NCBI GenBank assembly: GCA_030411725.1
Contig: MU839849.1
Location: forward strand, 186,001-250,000
DNA length: 64,000 nt
From: Echria macrotheca
Lineage: Eukaryota; Ascomycota; Sordariomycetes; Sordariales; Schizotheciaceae
Direction of reading: 5' to 3'
Shown here: piece by piece, positions 19,840-30,640 of the stretch
How the letters are laid out: every line of letters starts with the position of its first letter
Numbering within the stretch: the stretch's first letter is position 1
Program-made: the position numbers and the translations under genes
Notes under the pieces: generated by a model
What the model saw: the letters and a program-made list of their open reading frames with translations, nothing else
The model's database searches: none
What the model was told of the DNA's origin: nothing

Positions 19840-22820
19840 TCAGGTCGCCAGGGTCTGGTTCCAGATGCTCCGGACCGTGACCCTGTCTCTCCACCCATCC
19901 CTCCCGGGCTTAATCACAGAGTAAGAAATATGTCTGAGCTCGCCCTTCAACAGCATGAACCCGTTGTCCTCGAAATTGACAACCACATCATCGTCGACCG
20001 CCGTGCTCAGCCACGTCCACATGCTGACCCCCTTTGTCGCTTCAACCACGAACTCCTCATGCGCCGCATCCCAAGTGACCGTCAAGCCCGGATCAACCAA
20101 GGCTGCGCTCGCTAGCGGTGTAGGAGTCCAGTAATTCGTATGCCGCATTGTTCTCGTGGCATAGTCGCCGACCGGCGTGCCCGTGGCCGTCACGCGCGCG
20201 ACAAACAACGCCTCGCTCGCATTCATTGTCCCATTCGGCCCAAAAGTCCCAGTCAAGTTTGTCGTCTGCACCACGGTCCCATTCAACCCCCCAACAGTAA
20301 ACGGCAACGTCTTGCTCTCGAGCCAGTCCCCCTCCCAATTCACCCAGATGAGCTCGACCTGGCCCTGCACCGGACTCCACAGGTCACTCACCACCCACAC
20401 CTGCAACTCGCCACTCGTCACGTTCCACAGCGGCACCACAATCACATTGTTATAGATATCCGCCGCGACGTGGTGCAGCATCTTCCACCGCCCCTCGTAC
20501 TCGATCCCCGCCCACGTCGGCGCCTGCCACACGTCCTCGAGCTGCCAGTACAGACAGCCCATCTGGTTCTCGGGCCGGCCGCTGCCCACGCGGTAGAAGC
20601 TGATCTGCCACTTGTAAAAGTCCGCCTGGAAGACCTGGGTCGCGTAGATCCACGCCGTCAGGTTCGCCGTCGGGCTCGTCTTGTTCGGGATCGGGTAGTG
20701 CGCCTCGACGGCCATGGTCATCTCGCCCATGCCCTTGCTTGTGTTGGCGAAGTTCTCGGTGCGCAGGCCGCGCGGGGAGTAGTGGTGGTTGCGGAGCATG
20801 ATGGTGGTGCTGTTGAAGGCCAGTAGATCGTCGGCGGGCACTACGTTGGAGAGAGATGCGAGGGATGGCATCGAGTGGAAGCCGAACTCGACGGAGAAGC
20901 GGCCGATGGGGTAGGCGGATATGTTGAAGGCCTGCGAGGCCGCGTAGTTGTAGTAGTCGGTGTTGCCGTAGATGGTCCCGTCCGGCACGTCCTGGTAGCG
21001 CTCGATCATGGGCAGCGGAGCCGTGTGGTTGAGCACGAGGTAGCCGTTGTTTGTGCTGCTGGGCATGTACGTGATGCTGCGCGAGTTGCTGAACACGGCA
21101 GTGCCCAGGACGCCGATGAACAGTGTCTCGAACTCGGATTTGTATTTTTCGTACTGGTCCGCGCCCGTGGTGTTGACGAGCAGCAGCTCGAGGTTTTCCA
21201 GCTCGTTGCCGCCCGCCCAGATAGCCAGGGACGGATGGTGGTTGACGCGCCGCACGTTGTAGTGCGCCTCCTGCCGCACATTTTCGAGGTAGTCGGCGTC
21301 GACCGGGTACAGCGAGTCGCTGAACTCGAACTCGCTCCACAGCAGCAGACCGTACTCGTCGGCGATGTCGTACATGAAGTCCGGCGAGTACGCGCCGCTC
21401 GCCCATACCCGCAACATGTTCTGGCGGCCTTTCACTGCCGCACTGATAAGCTGTCGAATCTTGCTCTCGGTAACGCGCGGCCAGAAGGCGTCGGGCGGGA
21501 TGAAGTTGGAGCCCTTGGCGTAGAACGGGTGGCCGTTGATCTCGAAGTGCCCTATCTGGCTTAGTTTTGTGTGCAAGGGGAGGTTGGTGTTGACTTACAG
21601 TGGCCGCCGGGTGCCACACCCTTGGCAATCTCCTCAGGGGTAACCTCACCCATGTAAAGCAGCACCGTCCGGAAACCGGTCCTCTTGGTGCTGGAAGCCA
21701 GTGTCTTGCCGGACTCGGAAGTCACGTTGATCGTGACATTATACAAATTCTGTCCTCCGAGACCCTGTGGCCACCACAACTTGTACTTGGAGGCGTCCAG
21801 AATCGCGGTCCCCGAGATCACATCGCCGCGGTTCGTGATATTCACCAGTTCGCCTGACCCAACCACCACAGAACTGGAGGCGTCCTTGATGCTATACACC
21901 ATCTTCGCGCTAGTCGGCAGTGTGCCCACGACATCAATGCTCGCATTGAGCACCCAGTCCTTGGTCTGATCCGGACGGAGATTGTTCAGCTGCCCAACGC
22001 GATACAGATCGATCAGCGTGTTGCGCACGTGAACCTCCTCGGGCTCAAGCTGCACCGTCCACGCCGGCTGCCAGATCCCACATGGCGCGAAACCGGGACC
22101 CCAGTCCCAGCCAAAGTCAGATTGCTGTTTGCGCATGAACTGGCGATTGGAAAACTCGAGGACCACCTCGACGCCCGACGGCCACGTCTCCTGCCCTGGG
22201 AGGTTGGCAAGGGCCGAGGTGGCGGCGGTCGCGCTGTGGAAGAGGATTCGCAGTTCCGGAGCCGTGGCGTTGCAAGATGACAGGGTGTCGGTAACGTCGA
22301 AGGAGTATTGGCGAAACTGGTTCGCCGTCGATGCGACTGTCTGACCGCAGAGGAAGATATCGGCGAAGGTGTCGAGGCCGTTGAAGAGCAGGAACGTTTT
22401 GGTGTCATTGCTTCCTTTCCTGTCATCCTTTTGTTAGATGGTATCGCATGTATATGTCTCCTGGCACACGTACAAGCCAGCGAGTTTGGCCGTATAATTC
22501 CAGTCGTTCCATGCGACCCATCGAAGGTTGAAGTCGTTCAGTCCGTAGTAGCTAATGCGGTCAGAATTGCCGGGGAAATACGAGGATTGTGCTTACGGGT
22601 CACCAGTAACTCGGGCATCAAAGAGGTCCAGGTGAACTTGCGACGGGACATGGCCCGGGACCGAAATGTTGAGCACAGAGCTGGAAAGTGTCCATTTCTG
22701 CGATGACAGGTCGACCACATTCTTCGCCTGAACAGTCGCGGAAAACAGTGCCAGAGATCCAATTAGCCCCGCGAAGCAGAGTCTCACAACATTGAAGAAG
22801 AAAAACTCCATGACGACCAT
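19840..22820 (-). CDS. GH2 beta-mannosidase, secreted (about 944 aa)
   Basis: Releases terminal beta-mannose from mannan- or glycan-derived oligosaccharides. Exons: 22820-22597, 22551-22474, 22419-21599, 21551-19840. The N-terminus has a hydrophobic signal peptide (ATGs at 22820 and 22811). Then come the GH2 sugar-binding fold (VAWNDWNYTAKL, FLLFNGLDTFADIF) and the beta-mannosidase hallmark FGWDWGPGFAPCG. The immunoglobulin-like domain is followed by the barrel starting WHFEINGHPFYAKGSNF, a junction produced by using the CAGATAG acceptor. The acid/base Glu lies in WAGGNELEN and the likely nucleophile Glu in SVEFGFHSMPS. The length matches fungal MndA-type enzymes. There are many N-glycosylation sequons. 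It is convergent with the GT64 gene. Confidence 0.93.
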
Positions 22821-22922
22821 GTATTCGATAGCGTGAGGTCAAATCGCCAAGGCGCTATCAACACCAAGCTCAAAGATTCCTGGCGCCATTCCCAACGCCA
22901 AGTGGGAGCGACCCAAGCATGG

Positions 22923-22930
22923 ATATAATA
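22923..22930 (-). promoter_or_regulatory. TATA-like element of the beta-mannosidase gene
   Basis: Minus-strand TATTATAT lies about 105 bp ahead of the start codon. Confidence 0.4.
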
Positions 22931-24803
22931 CAACCCCAAAAGTCCAGGACCTGTAGTGTGACGCCTTACCGACCTGCCAGGCAGCGGCGGGAGGCAATAT
23001 CCGCTGTCGCTGCCGTTGGCTGCCGGCGGCGGTTAATCTGCGTTTAGATCAATGGGCGCCATCATGGGACCCGGAAACCCGTCGCTGCAATTACGACATG
23101 GACACCGCGTCCTGCTTGCCGTGTCAGCTGCCGGCGGATGGTAGACGACGGTTACATCACGCAGGATCGAGGTGGCTGGGTTGGAGATTGTGCAGATCGC
23201 TGAGTGAATTGGCCAATCTCGAGACGTCATCCCATGATGCACTCCCGAAGGGGAAGGAGGTTTTGGTGAACAGAACGACGATGCGGAGAAGGTTGAATTG
23301 TGGAAGCAAGTTTTGTGGGCGTGCAAGAGGGTGCTTTTGGTTCCAGGTTTGGAATTGGGCGGGGAACGGAAATGTGAGACGACTATGGAAAGAGGCCGCT
23401 CACGTTTTGGGCAGGTGCGACTCTGGAAACGTTGGTAAGGAAAAAGTTCAAAGGTTGATGTCATTATGTTGTTAAACAAGACAAAATAGCATCGACGTGG
23501 AATGCTGCGTGGCTCGGTTGCTTGATGTCTGTAACGATTGCTGAGGTTAGGTTATTAGTTCCAGACTCTACCCCGGACAATTTCTTCGTAGAAAGCGAAA
23601 CACGATGAGGGAGAGTTAGAAACATGAAAGAGGGAATTGAGACGATAAATGGAACAGCTGAGGAGAGTGTGTTGCATGGTGCCCATTCTCTTGAACTCGC
23701 TGGCAGCTGGCTGCTTGTAGGCATCCCACAAGCAGTTCAATATTTTGTTCCTGTTTGTGTGAAGTGAGAGGGTTTGCGAGGAAAAGGAAATGATAACAGA
23801 CAATAATTGCAGCAGGAGTATTGGGATCACATGAAATTCCGAGACTCAACAGGAGGTCCTCCCAAACTTATTAGCGTTTCCATTAGTCACACAAAGACCA
23901 GTACGCCGCGCCTTTGATCCCTCGACAAGGTTCCGTTTCAACAAGTTTGTTGCGTCCGGAAGAGAAGTTGGTTTCCTCCAGGCACCTTTTTAGGAGAAGT
24001 CTAAGTGCGGCGCAGATGGACTGCGCACGGCGACACTCCGTCCCAGCCATTGGGTACCAGCTTATCGACAGGGCTGACAGAGACTCGGTCCAAGGGCCTT
24101 GACCAAGCAACTGCAAATGGAAACCGATTCTATTCCTACAGGCTTCCGACCTCGGCCCCTTCGTCGCCCAACATGTCTTTGTAGGATCATCCCAACTCGT
24201 GTCAGGAACCACGTGTTGTGGATGATGACGCGCCCGTCCCTTTACCACGCCGCACCACGCCCACGTGCGGCTGGGTTCGTGAAACCTGGTCGACACCTCT
24301 GCCTCCCGCACAGCCACGGTGGAAGCAGAGAAAACAGAAGCACAGACAGTTTTCCACGAGGTCTGGATGTCGGCAGGGCCGGAATACTCCGTCAGATCTC
24401 GTGTTCATGTTTTCGACAGTGTAACCTTCGGATCCTCGCCCCTGGCTTCCGCCACCTCCTCTCATTCGACCACTTCATGCTCTGCGGCGTTGGAGTCCTT
24501 CATGGTGACTATTACTGAAGAAAGAAAACCCACGATGAGTCGTTGCATACGCGTAGGGCACGCAGTTGGTGATGCTGGGGCCCGACAAGCCGAAAATCTG
24601 CCTGGCTGGGTGGTCACGGACACCAAATCTGACATTCAGAGTCTTGTGGGAATAGTTACCTTGTCACAATTGGCAAAGCAAGTCGAAGAAGGGCGACGCG
24701 CGACAGTCAGACAGGACTGTGCCGTCAACATCGATGCGTTGATCTTCGGCGCAGGAGGCATTTCCAGTGTCAACACATGTATGAGGCGTTTCTGGCGTAA
24801 AGG

Positions 24804-24810
24804 TATATAA
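24804..24810 (+). promoter_or_regulatory. TATA box of the laccase gene
   Basis: TATATAA lies about 95 bp upstream of the laccase ATG, followed by a TCACTCA-rich leader. Confidence 0.5.
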
Positions 24811-24904
24811 GATTTAGGTTTGTAGCTTTGCAAAACGTGAATATCATCATCGCCACTCACTCATCAGTCACTCACTCATTCTGTCTTGACTGTCTTAACT
24901 ATCC

Positions 24905-26716
24905 ATGCATTCACACTCTTTTTGGAGGGCCATTGGCCTCTTCGGGGTTGGCGCTGTAGCCGCCCCTTCAACTTGGCAATCGTTACACGGAAGGGCCAAC
25001 GCGACTGGTTGCAAGTTTGACTCTCTTTCCTCGCCGACCTGTTGGGACGGGGTGTTCGATCTCAAGACAAACTACTACACCGACGGCCCCAAGACAGGAA
25101 AGACCTGGGAGTACAACTTCACACTGACAAACATGACCGTCGCTCCCGATGGAATTCCCCGAACAGTTCTGGCCATCAACGGCCAGATCCCGGGTCCCAC
25201 GATTCATGCAAACTGGGGTGACACTGTTGGTTAGTTTCCCCTTCTGCAATTGCGCCCAGATATTGATGCTGACTTTCCAGTTGTCCACGTGGAAAACATG
25301 CTGGACTACGCCGGTACCGCGCTCCACTTCCACGGCATCCGCCAGAACAACACCAACCCCATGGACGGCGTTGCATCCGTCACGCAGTGCCCGATCCCCG
25401 GCTCCGGGGGTAAGATGACTTACACATGGGTCGCCACGCAGTATGGCACATCGTGGTACCACAGCCACTACGGTGTCCAGGCTTGGGATGGTGTGTTCGG
25501 ACCCATTGAGATCGCCGGACCGGCCTCGGCTTCGTACAACAAGGACCTCGGCGCCATCATGCTCTCCGACTGGACGCACAACACGTCCGAGTCGCTGCTG
25601 GAATATGTCAACACCCAGGGGTACGGCGGCGTCCCCATGAATAACGGGCTGATCAACGGCAATAACACCTACGTCAAGGCAGACGGCACGACAGTCGGCA
25701 AGCGGTGGGAAATCCCCTTTGAGAAGGACAAGCTGCATCGCATCCGGTTCGTCAACACGGCCATGGACACCATGTACAAGGTCTCGTTCGACAACCACTC
25801 GATGCAGGTCATCGCCGCCGACTTCGTGCCCATCGAGCCTTTTACCACCAACGTGCTCAGCATCGCCATCGGGCAGCGGTACGACGTCATTGTCAACGCA
25901 TCCGCCGCCGCAGGAAACTACTGGTTCCGAGCCGTACCGATGGGCTGCGGCGGTGGACAAGACCCCGGCTTCGACCTCCGCGCCATCGTCCGCTACGATC
26001 CCAATAACACTTCCACGCCAGCCGAGACAAACCCCCCCGACTTCGGGAGCGACTGCCACGACACACCCATGGACAAGCTGAAACCAGTGCTCCAGCTCGA
26101 CATAACCCACCTCCCCGCCAAATTCGAAGTCGACCACGACCTCGCCTGGGCCATGCACAACGACGAGAACACGGGCGCGCTGGACTGGGAGATCCAAACG
26201 CAGCCGTATCTGTCCCAATGGGACCATCCCGCGCTGCAGCAAATCTCCGAGAACCTCAACGGCTCCTCGACGGTGTTCGACCCGCGCCAGCAGGTGATCC
26301 GCGTCAACGACACGCACCAGTGGATCTTCGCCCTGCTGCGCACCGTCGAGGGCACGACGCACCCGATCCACCTGCACGGCCACGACTTCTACATCGTGGG
26401 CCAGTCGGACGAGCCGTTCAACGCGTCCACGTTCGTGCCGCAGACGGTCAACCCGCCGCGGCGCGATGTGGCCATGGTGGTGGACTCGGGCTATCTTGTC
26501 ATCGCCTTCCAGCCGGATAACCCCGGCGCGTGGCTGTTGCATTGTCATATCGGGTGGCACACGTCCGAGGGGTTTGCCGTCACCTTTTTGGAGCACGAGG
26601 ATCGGCTCAAGGGGTTGCTGACTGGGGGTCAGGGGGGTGCGCTGACGAAAAACTGTGATGATTGGAAGGGCTTCGCCGAGAAGCAGGGCATCAAGCAGAA
26701 TGATTCGGGCGTGTGA
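24905..26716 (+). CDS. laccase, ascomycete multicopper oxidase, secreted (586 aa)
   Basis: Oxidises phenols with reduction of O2 to water outside the cell. Exons: 24905-25229 and 25281-26716. A signal peptide (about 20 residues, ending GAVAAPS) is followed by three cupredoxin domains. All copper-binding motifs are present: ALHFHGIRQ, SWYHSHYG, HPIHLHGHDF and LLHCHIGWH. The protein ends in the tetrapeptide DSGV after a short tail, the ascomycete laccase C-terminal plug that is often cleaved during maturation. There are many N-glycosylation sites. The single 51-nt intron falls at a position that restores DTVVVHVEN. Roles compatible with the neighbourhood are lignin or phenolic oxidation. Melanin synthesis is an alternative. 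Confidence 0.95.
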
Positions 26717-27134
26717 AGTCGTCTTGTATTCGGTCTCTTTGTTTGTATTAGATCTAGATCTGTTTGTCGTATCCGGATGGGCGTGTTTCATAGAAGCAGA
26801 GCTGAGCAACCTCCTCTGTTACCTTCCAGTTTTTCCAGTTCCTGCAATGTCCCCCTATTGTGGATAGGCAGTGACGACGGGAGCGATCTAGTCACTATGA
26901 TTAGGTTGGTACCATTGCTCACAGATGAAATGTCAAAATGCGGCGTCGAGACAGTTTGGAAACACCAGTTCTATATTGAAAGGCGCTGTCTTTAACACAT
27001 GTTGAGTCTACCAACTGACAAACCATGATGCAAACACGCTTGTTGTTAAGTATGCTTTGTAGTCACGACACTTCCACCTGCCAACGAACCAAGTCTTGTC
27101 CCACAACCCGATATCTTTCTCAGTCCCCATGTCT
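26717..27134. other. convergent intergenic region
   Basis: 3' flanks of the laccase and the HNH-like gene. No gene seen. Confidence 0.5.
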
Positions 27135-28419
27135 TCATGGGGTTGGAGCCCGGCTCATAGAGTCAAGCATATCCCGAACGGCGGTTGGTCGATAGCGCCA
27201 AGAATGAGGGTGCACGGGAATGTCCCTAACAAAATCCAGATACTCTGTGCCTCCGGCCATGGAGAGAAGGGTGACCAAAGCCCACTGCATGTCGAACATG
27301 AGCTTCATGTTCGACAACTTAATCGCGTCACCACCGGGAACCGAAACTCGGAAGAGATCTCCGCTCTTGATAGTGTAGCCTGTGGAAGTGATGATGGCAG
27401 CTGCCGGCGGTCCGCTGGTAGGGTCGCTTTCGGCAGTGAACTCGAATGAGAGCTGGAATGCGTTCCAAACGTCTGACGGTGTTCGTCCGAGGTCCCGATC
27501 CGGTTTTTGCCCGTGTCGTCTGGTCCTCCAGGGCAACCATTGGAACTGGAGAACCAAAGTACCCCCGCTGTCACTCTTAGTGCTGCTGTCCCTCATCTCA
27601 TCATCGCTGTCGCCTTTGCTAGAGCTAGAGCTGCTCGCTTCGGCGGCTTCAATGCCAAGGCACTTGAAGCCAAAATATCCCCTTCTCCACCAGTCTTGTA
27701 GAGTCGGCGATAGCGGGACGGTGTTCCAGACCGGTGCCTGTTCGTAGCAACTCGATTCAAGTACTCCAAGGAGGTGTCGCTCGAATTCGTAGATGCTCAT
27801 GCCTCGCGGGCGTGGGATGATGTCCAAAAAGACAAAGGCTCGAACACAACGGCGCGACCTGATGTCTCTTGTCAGATTGACGATCTGGCAAAGCTGCGGG
27901 TTCTCAGTTCCTGTGAGAAGACAGCGAACGTTGCCGGGCGCGGCCTGTCGATAAGGTGGTCTTTCAGCGGCGTCTATACCCTGCGTTAGGCTATGGACCA
28001 ACTGTCAACTGATGCTAGACGGCGGACTTACGGATTAGTACGGTTGAATCAACGTATCGGAGAGAGTTGAAAAGTTGTTCTCGGTCCTGGGGGAAACGGA
28101 AGCATTCGGAAAGATGGGCCCAATTCATTATCAAGAGGGTTGACAGCTGCATGTCGTTGAAAACATTCTCGTCGCAGTCGTATCGGCGAGTCTTTATGCG
28201 ATAGTCTGCCTCAAATGACAGGGCAAGGGAGAGGCGCCTGGGCAGCCAAACATCTGGTGATGGGATGATTGGATCAGGGCTTGCGCGTTCGGGGGGTCCC
28301 GTCAAACTCCAGTTGTCGAGAAGGTGTTGCAGTTCTGCCTCTGCTCTTCCGTTGCCCACGACAATGTCAAAGACTTGCCGAAGGTGATCATTCTCACCCA
28401 TCGTCGGGTACGGCGACAT
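27135..28419 (-). CDS. degenerate HNH_2-type nuclease-like protein (408 aa)
   Basis: Exons: 28419-28032 and 27973-27135 (acceptor TATAG chosen because only it keeps the frame). The protein resembles the widespread fungal HNH_2 family. After an N-terminal helical region it has RCLLTGTENPQLCQIVNL (about residues 146-163), matching the family zinc/HNH opening, followed by the WW-containing segment SPTLQDWWRRGYFGFK. From memory of the family, both catalytic positions are normally His (C-H-I and L-H-x-W-W). Here both are Gln, so the nuclease is probably inactive. A Ser/Asp-rich insertion (about residues 252-275) precedes the beta-rich C-terminus. Function is unknown. Confidence 0.6.
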
Positions 28420-29040
28420 GGCGACGTGCTACTCTTCTTGCGGGCGAATGGTGGTTGTGTTGCTATTCTGGCGAACGAATAGTGAGTGTGTCGAGTGATG
28501 AAGGAAGACAGTTTGGCATGCTTTCTCGGAAGAGATTTATACTTCAGGGCCAGTCTCTATTGCGCCCCCCAAGCATGTGCGCGTCTTGCCTCACACCTGA
28601 CCTCAACGCTTTCCTTCACAGACCCCTGACATGTGATGCAGGCAGCCCGACGTCATGGAGGGGCCCGCTAAGGAAGTCTCTACCTTACGACGGGAGGGTT
28701 GACGCCCGTTAAGACGTCCCAAAGGGCAGCCACGATAGCGGATTCGCCTTCCAGCGGACTAGACCACCATGTGAGCGGATGCAGAAGGGTGATGGAGCTG
28801 GTGGAAGCACCTGCATGGACGATGCTTCTCTTCTCCAAATGCAACAAGGCAAGCCCCCACCATCCATGCCGCTCGGGATCCTCAAGCCGCCGCCCGGCAA
28901 TCCCTCCTGGAAGGCCGGGCAAGAGCACCCATCCAAGCTTCTCTCCCATCGTGCAAGCATCTTCGCCACTCTTCGCATCATCTGTCATTCGAGTCTGAAC
29001 AGCAATTCGCACCGTTCCTCTTGATATCTCCCAACAACAA
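28420..29040. other. divergent intergenic region
   Basis: Lies between the HNH-like gene and the 2EXR relic. No supported gene. Confidence 0.45.
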
Positions 29041-29575
29041 TGGCTACAACGCCAACAGACCAAACATTCCCTTTCTTCGGCCAACCGCCGCCCGAAATTC
29101 GCTGCACGACATGGGCACTCGGTGTCCCCCTTCGCGTCATTGAAGTTGATTACAGCCCTCCGGCACGACACCTGTGACGGATGCAGAACCACAGGCCCGA
29201 CCGCACATGCCTGTTCCACCGCGGCACGTCCGCCAACTCCTGCCGGCTGTCTCCATCGGGGCCGAGTTGGTGTGCCCATTTCGCGGGCGATGGGAGACCG
29301 TACATCAATACTTGTCATACGGCTGGGCGACAATCACCATGGGCGGGGGAAGGCGTGGTTACAATGTAGTCCTCGAGGCGGTCAGCATCCATCTGCCCGT
29401 CGGTGTTGGGACCCGGAGTGACTTGTTCGGCCACCTCGGAGATGAGAGGGTCAAGCTCGTTGACGCCCAAGACTGGGCAACTATCGACGAGTTTAGAAAC
29501 TTGAGGCGCGCCCACGGGTCCGCAGATGATAACGAAGCCGCCGAGTTCTTCGACTTTGCCGCCAACCGGGCTTAG
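29041..29575 (+). pseudogene. truncated, frameshifted 2EXR-domain gene
   Basis: From an ATG at 29041 the frame reads a typical 2EXR opening: a Phe-Phe segment, then PPPEIR, W-ALGVPLRVIEVDY. It then stops at about 29178. The continuation lies one frame over, where VTDAEPQARPHMPVPP reads as the expected Pro-rich spacer, and runs open to a stop at 29575. Together this gives under 180 residues, while 2EXR proteins are usually 250-400 residues long. A small indel plus internal loss is the simplest explanation. No good GT-AG pair repairs the frame. 2EXR is a common fungal domain of unknown function. Confidence 0.5.
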
Positions 29576-30640
29576 TTCAGTGCACAGGTGGGCTGTTGAG
29601 TGGTGGACATGGTTCCTGTTTTATCCTGTATTCTCACACTCTCGCACCACCACCACTGTGGACACCACCACCTTGGACAGGAGACACCATTTTAAGGTTA
29701 CAAAGGCGCTCTGTGGTCGATGGTAGAACCAGCCCGTCAGCCTCAGACCGCTGCCCCGCTTCAGCTTTACTATACCGCAGTGCTCAAACCCCTGAGTCCA
29801 GGTGAAGCCATCGCTCGTACCTACACCTCCATGCCGCCAAGATGCGTCGTAATACATTCGAAATAATCCACACCCTATCCCGGAGCCGCCTGCTCTTCAT
29901 CCCATTTGCAATCTGACTCATGGGATACCAACATACCTACCTCTCGCTTTTGAAGACATATTCCTTCTGGTTGGTGGTGAATTGTGGTCAAAATAGGTAG
30001 GCACCTAGATTAAAAAGTCCGCGTCCCTCGTTAATCGGCCCCGGAGTAGAAAGTGCGTCGCTCATTTACCTCTCTGCTTTGCAAACCCCACGACAATCTA
30101 AATAAAACGACCCCACTGCATTTTTCGCGGAGGTGCTGCGGAAATGCGCACCGGGTTAGTTCCGACCATGGACGGCTTCACTCCGCAATGTCTGGCCAGC
30201 AACAGCAATGCGCAGGCTGGCTCTCGGCGGTAGATTTCCCGAGCTGCACGGAACTGAACGGTGTATTTTACCAGTAAGTATCTAAAACTTGAATCTCCTT
30301 GCAAAGCACTGCTACATGCCTCGCTTCTCACGCACGGTAAACCCAGGTAAATTTTCCGTCGTTGTTTTCTCAATCTAAACTTCCCTTCCCGGTTCGGCCG
30401 CTAATAACGAGCGCGATTCCCAGCACGGCGGTGATTTTGACTCCAAACCATAGCGCATGGGACTCCGTCTTAGAGGTGGGTGCTTGCTGGCTAATTCATA
30501 AGAAGCGCACCAGTAATGTGCCGTCTTTTTCAGACCGGCTGCTCAGACAAGCGGTCTTCAAAAACTCGAACCTGTTCTTGCTCGCCAGAGAAAATCATAG
30601 GTCGATAGGATACTCCAAGACCTCACCAATGCTTAGAAAC
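29576..30640. other. upstream region of the GH54 gene
   Basis: About 1.06 kb with short frames only. Contains TACCTACC/TAGGTAGG motifs near 29935 and 29995. The GH54 frame is open back to about 30362, but without family similarity. Confidence 0.45.
30489..30494 (+). promoter_or_regulatory. GGCTAA, possible XlnR/Xyr1 site
   Basis: The same hexamer as before the GH10 xylanase, here about 150 bp before the GH54 start. Weak evidence on its own, but consistent with shared hemicellulose induction. Confidence 0.35.

Larger units (their letters stand above)
22821..24904. other. 2.1-kb divergent intergenic region
   Basis: Lies between the beta-mannosidase (minus) and laccase (plus) genes. Only short, mutually overlapping frames and no spliced protein were found, so it probably holds two independent promoters. 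Confidence 0.45.

Noticed and set aside
20450..21649. 399-residue minus-strand frame overlapping the beta-mannosidase
   Set aside because: Arg/His/Pro-rich alternative frame of a GC-rich exon. The GH2 motifs lie in the other frame.
23464..23849. short minus-strand frames in the beta-mannosidase/laccase spacer
   Set aside because: Overlap each other in different frames, with no splice logic or motifs.
24983..26809. 608-residue minus-strand frame opposite the laccase
   Set aside because: Val/Arg/Asp-rich shadow frame. All copper motifs lie on the plus strand.
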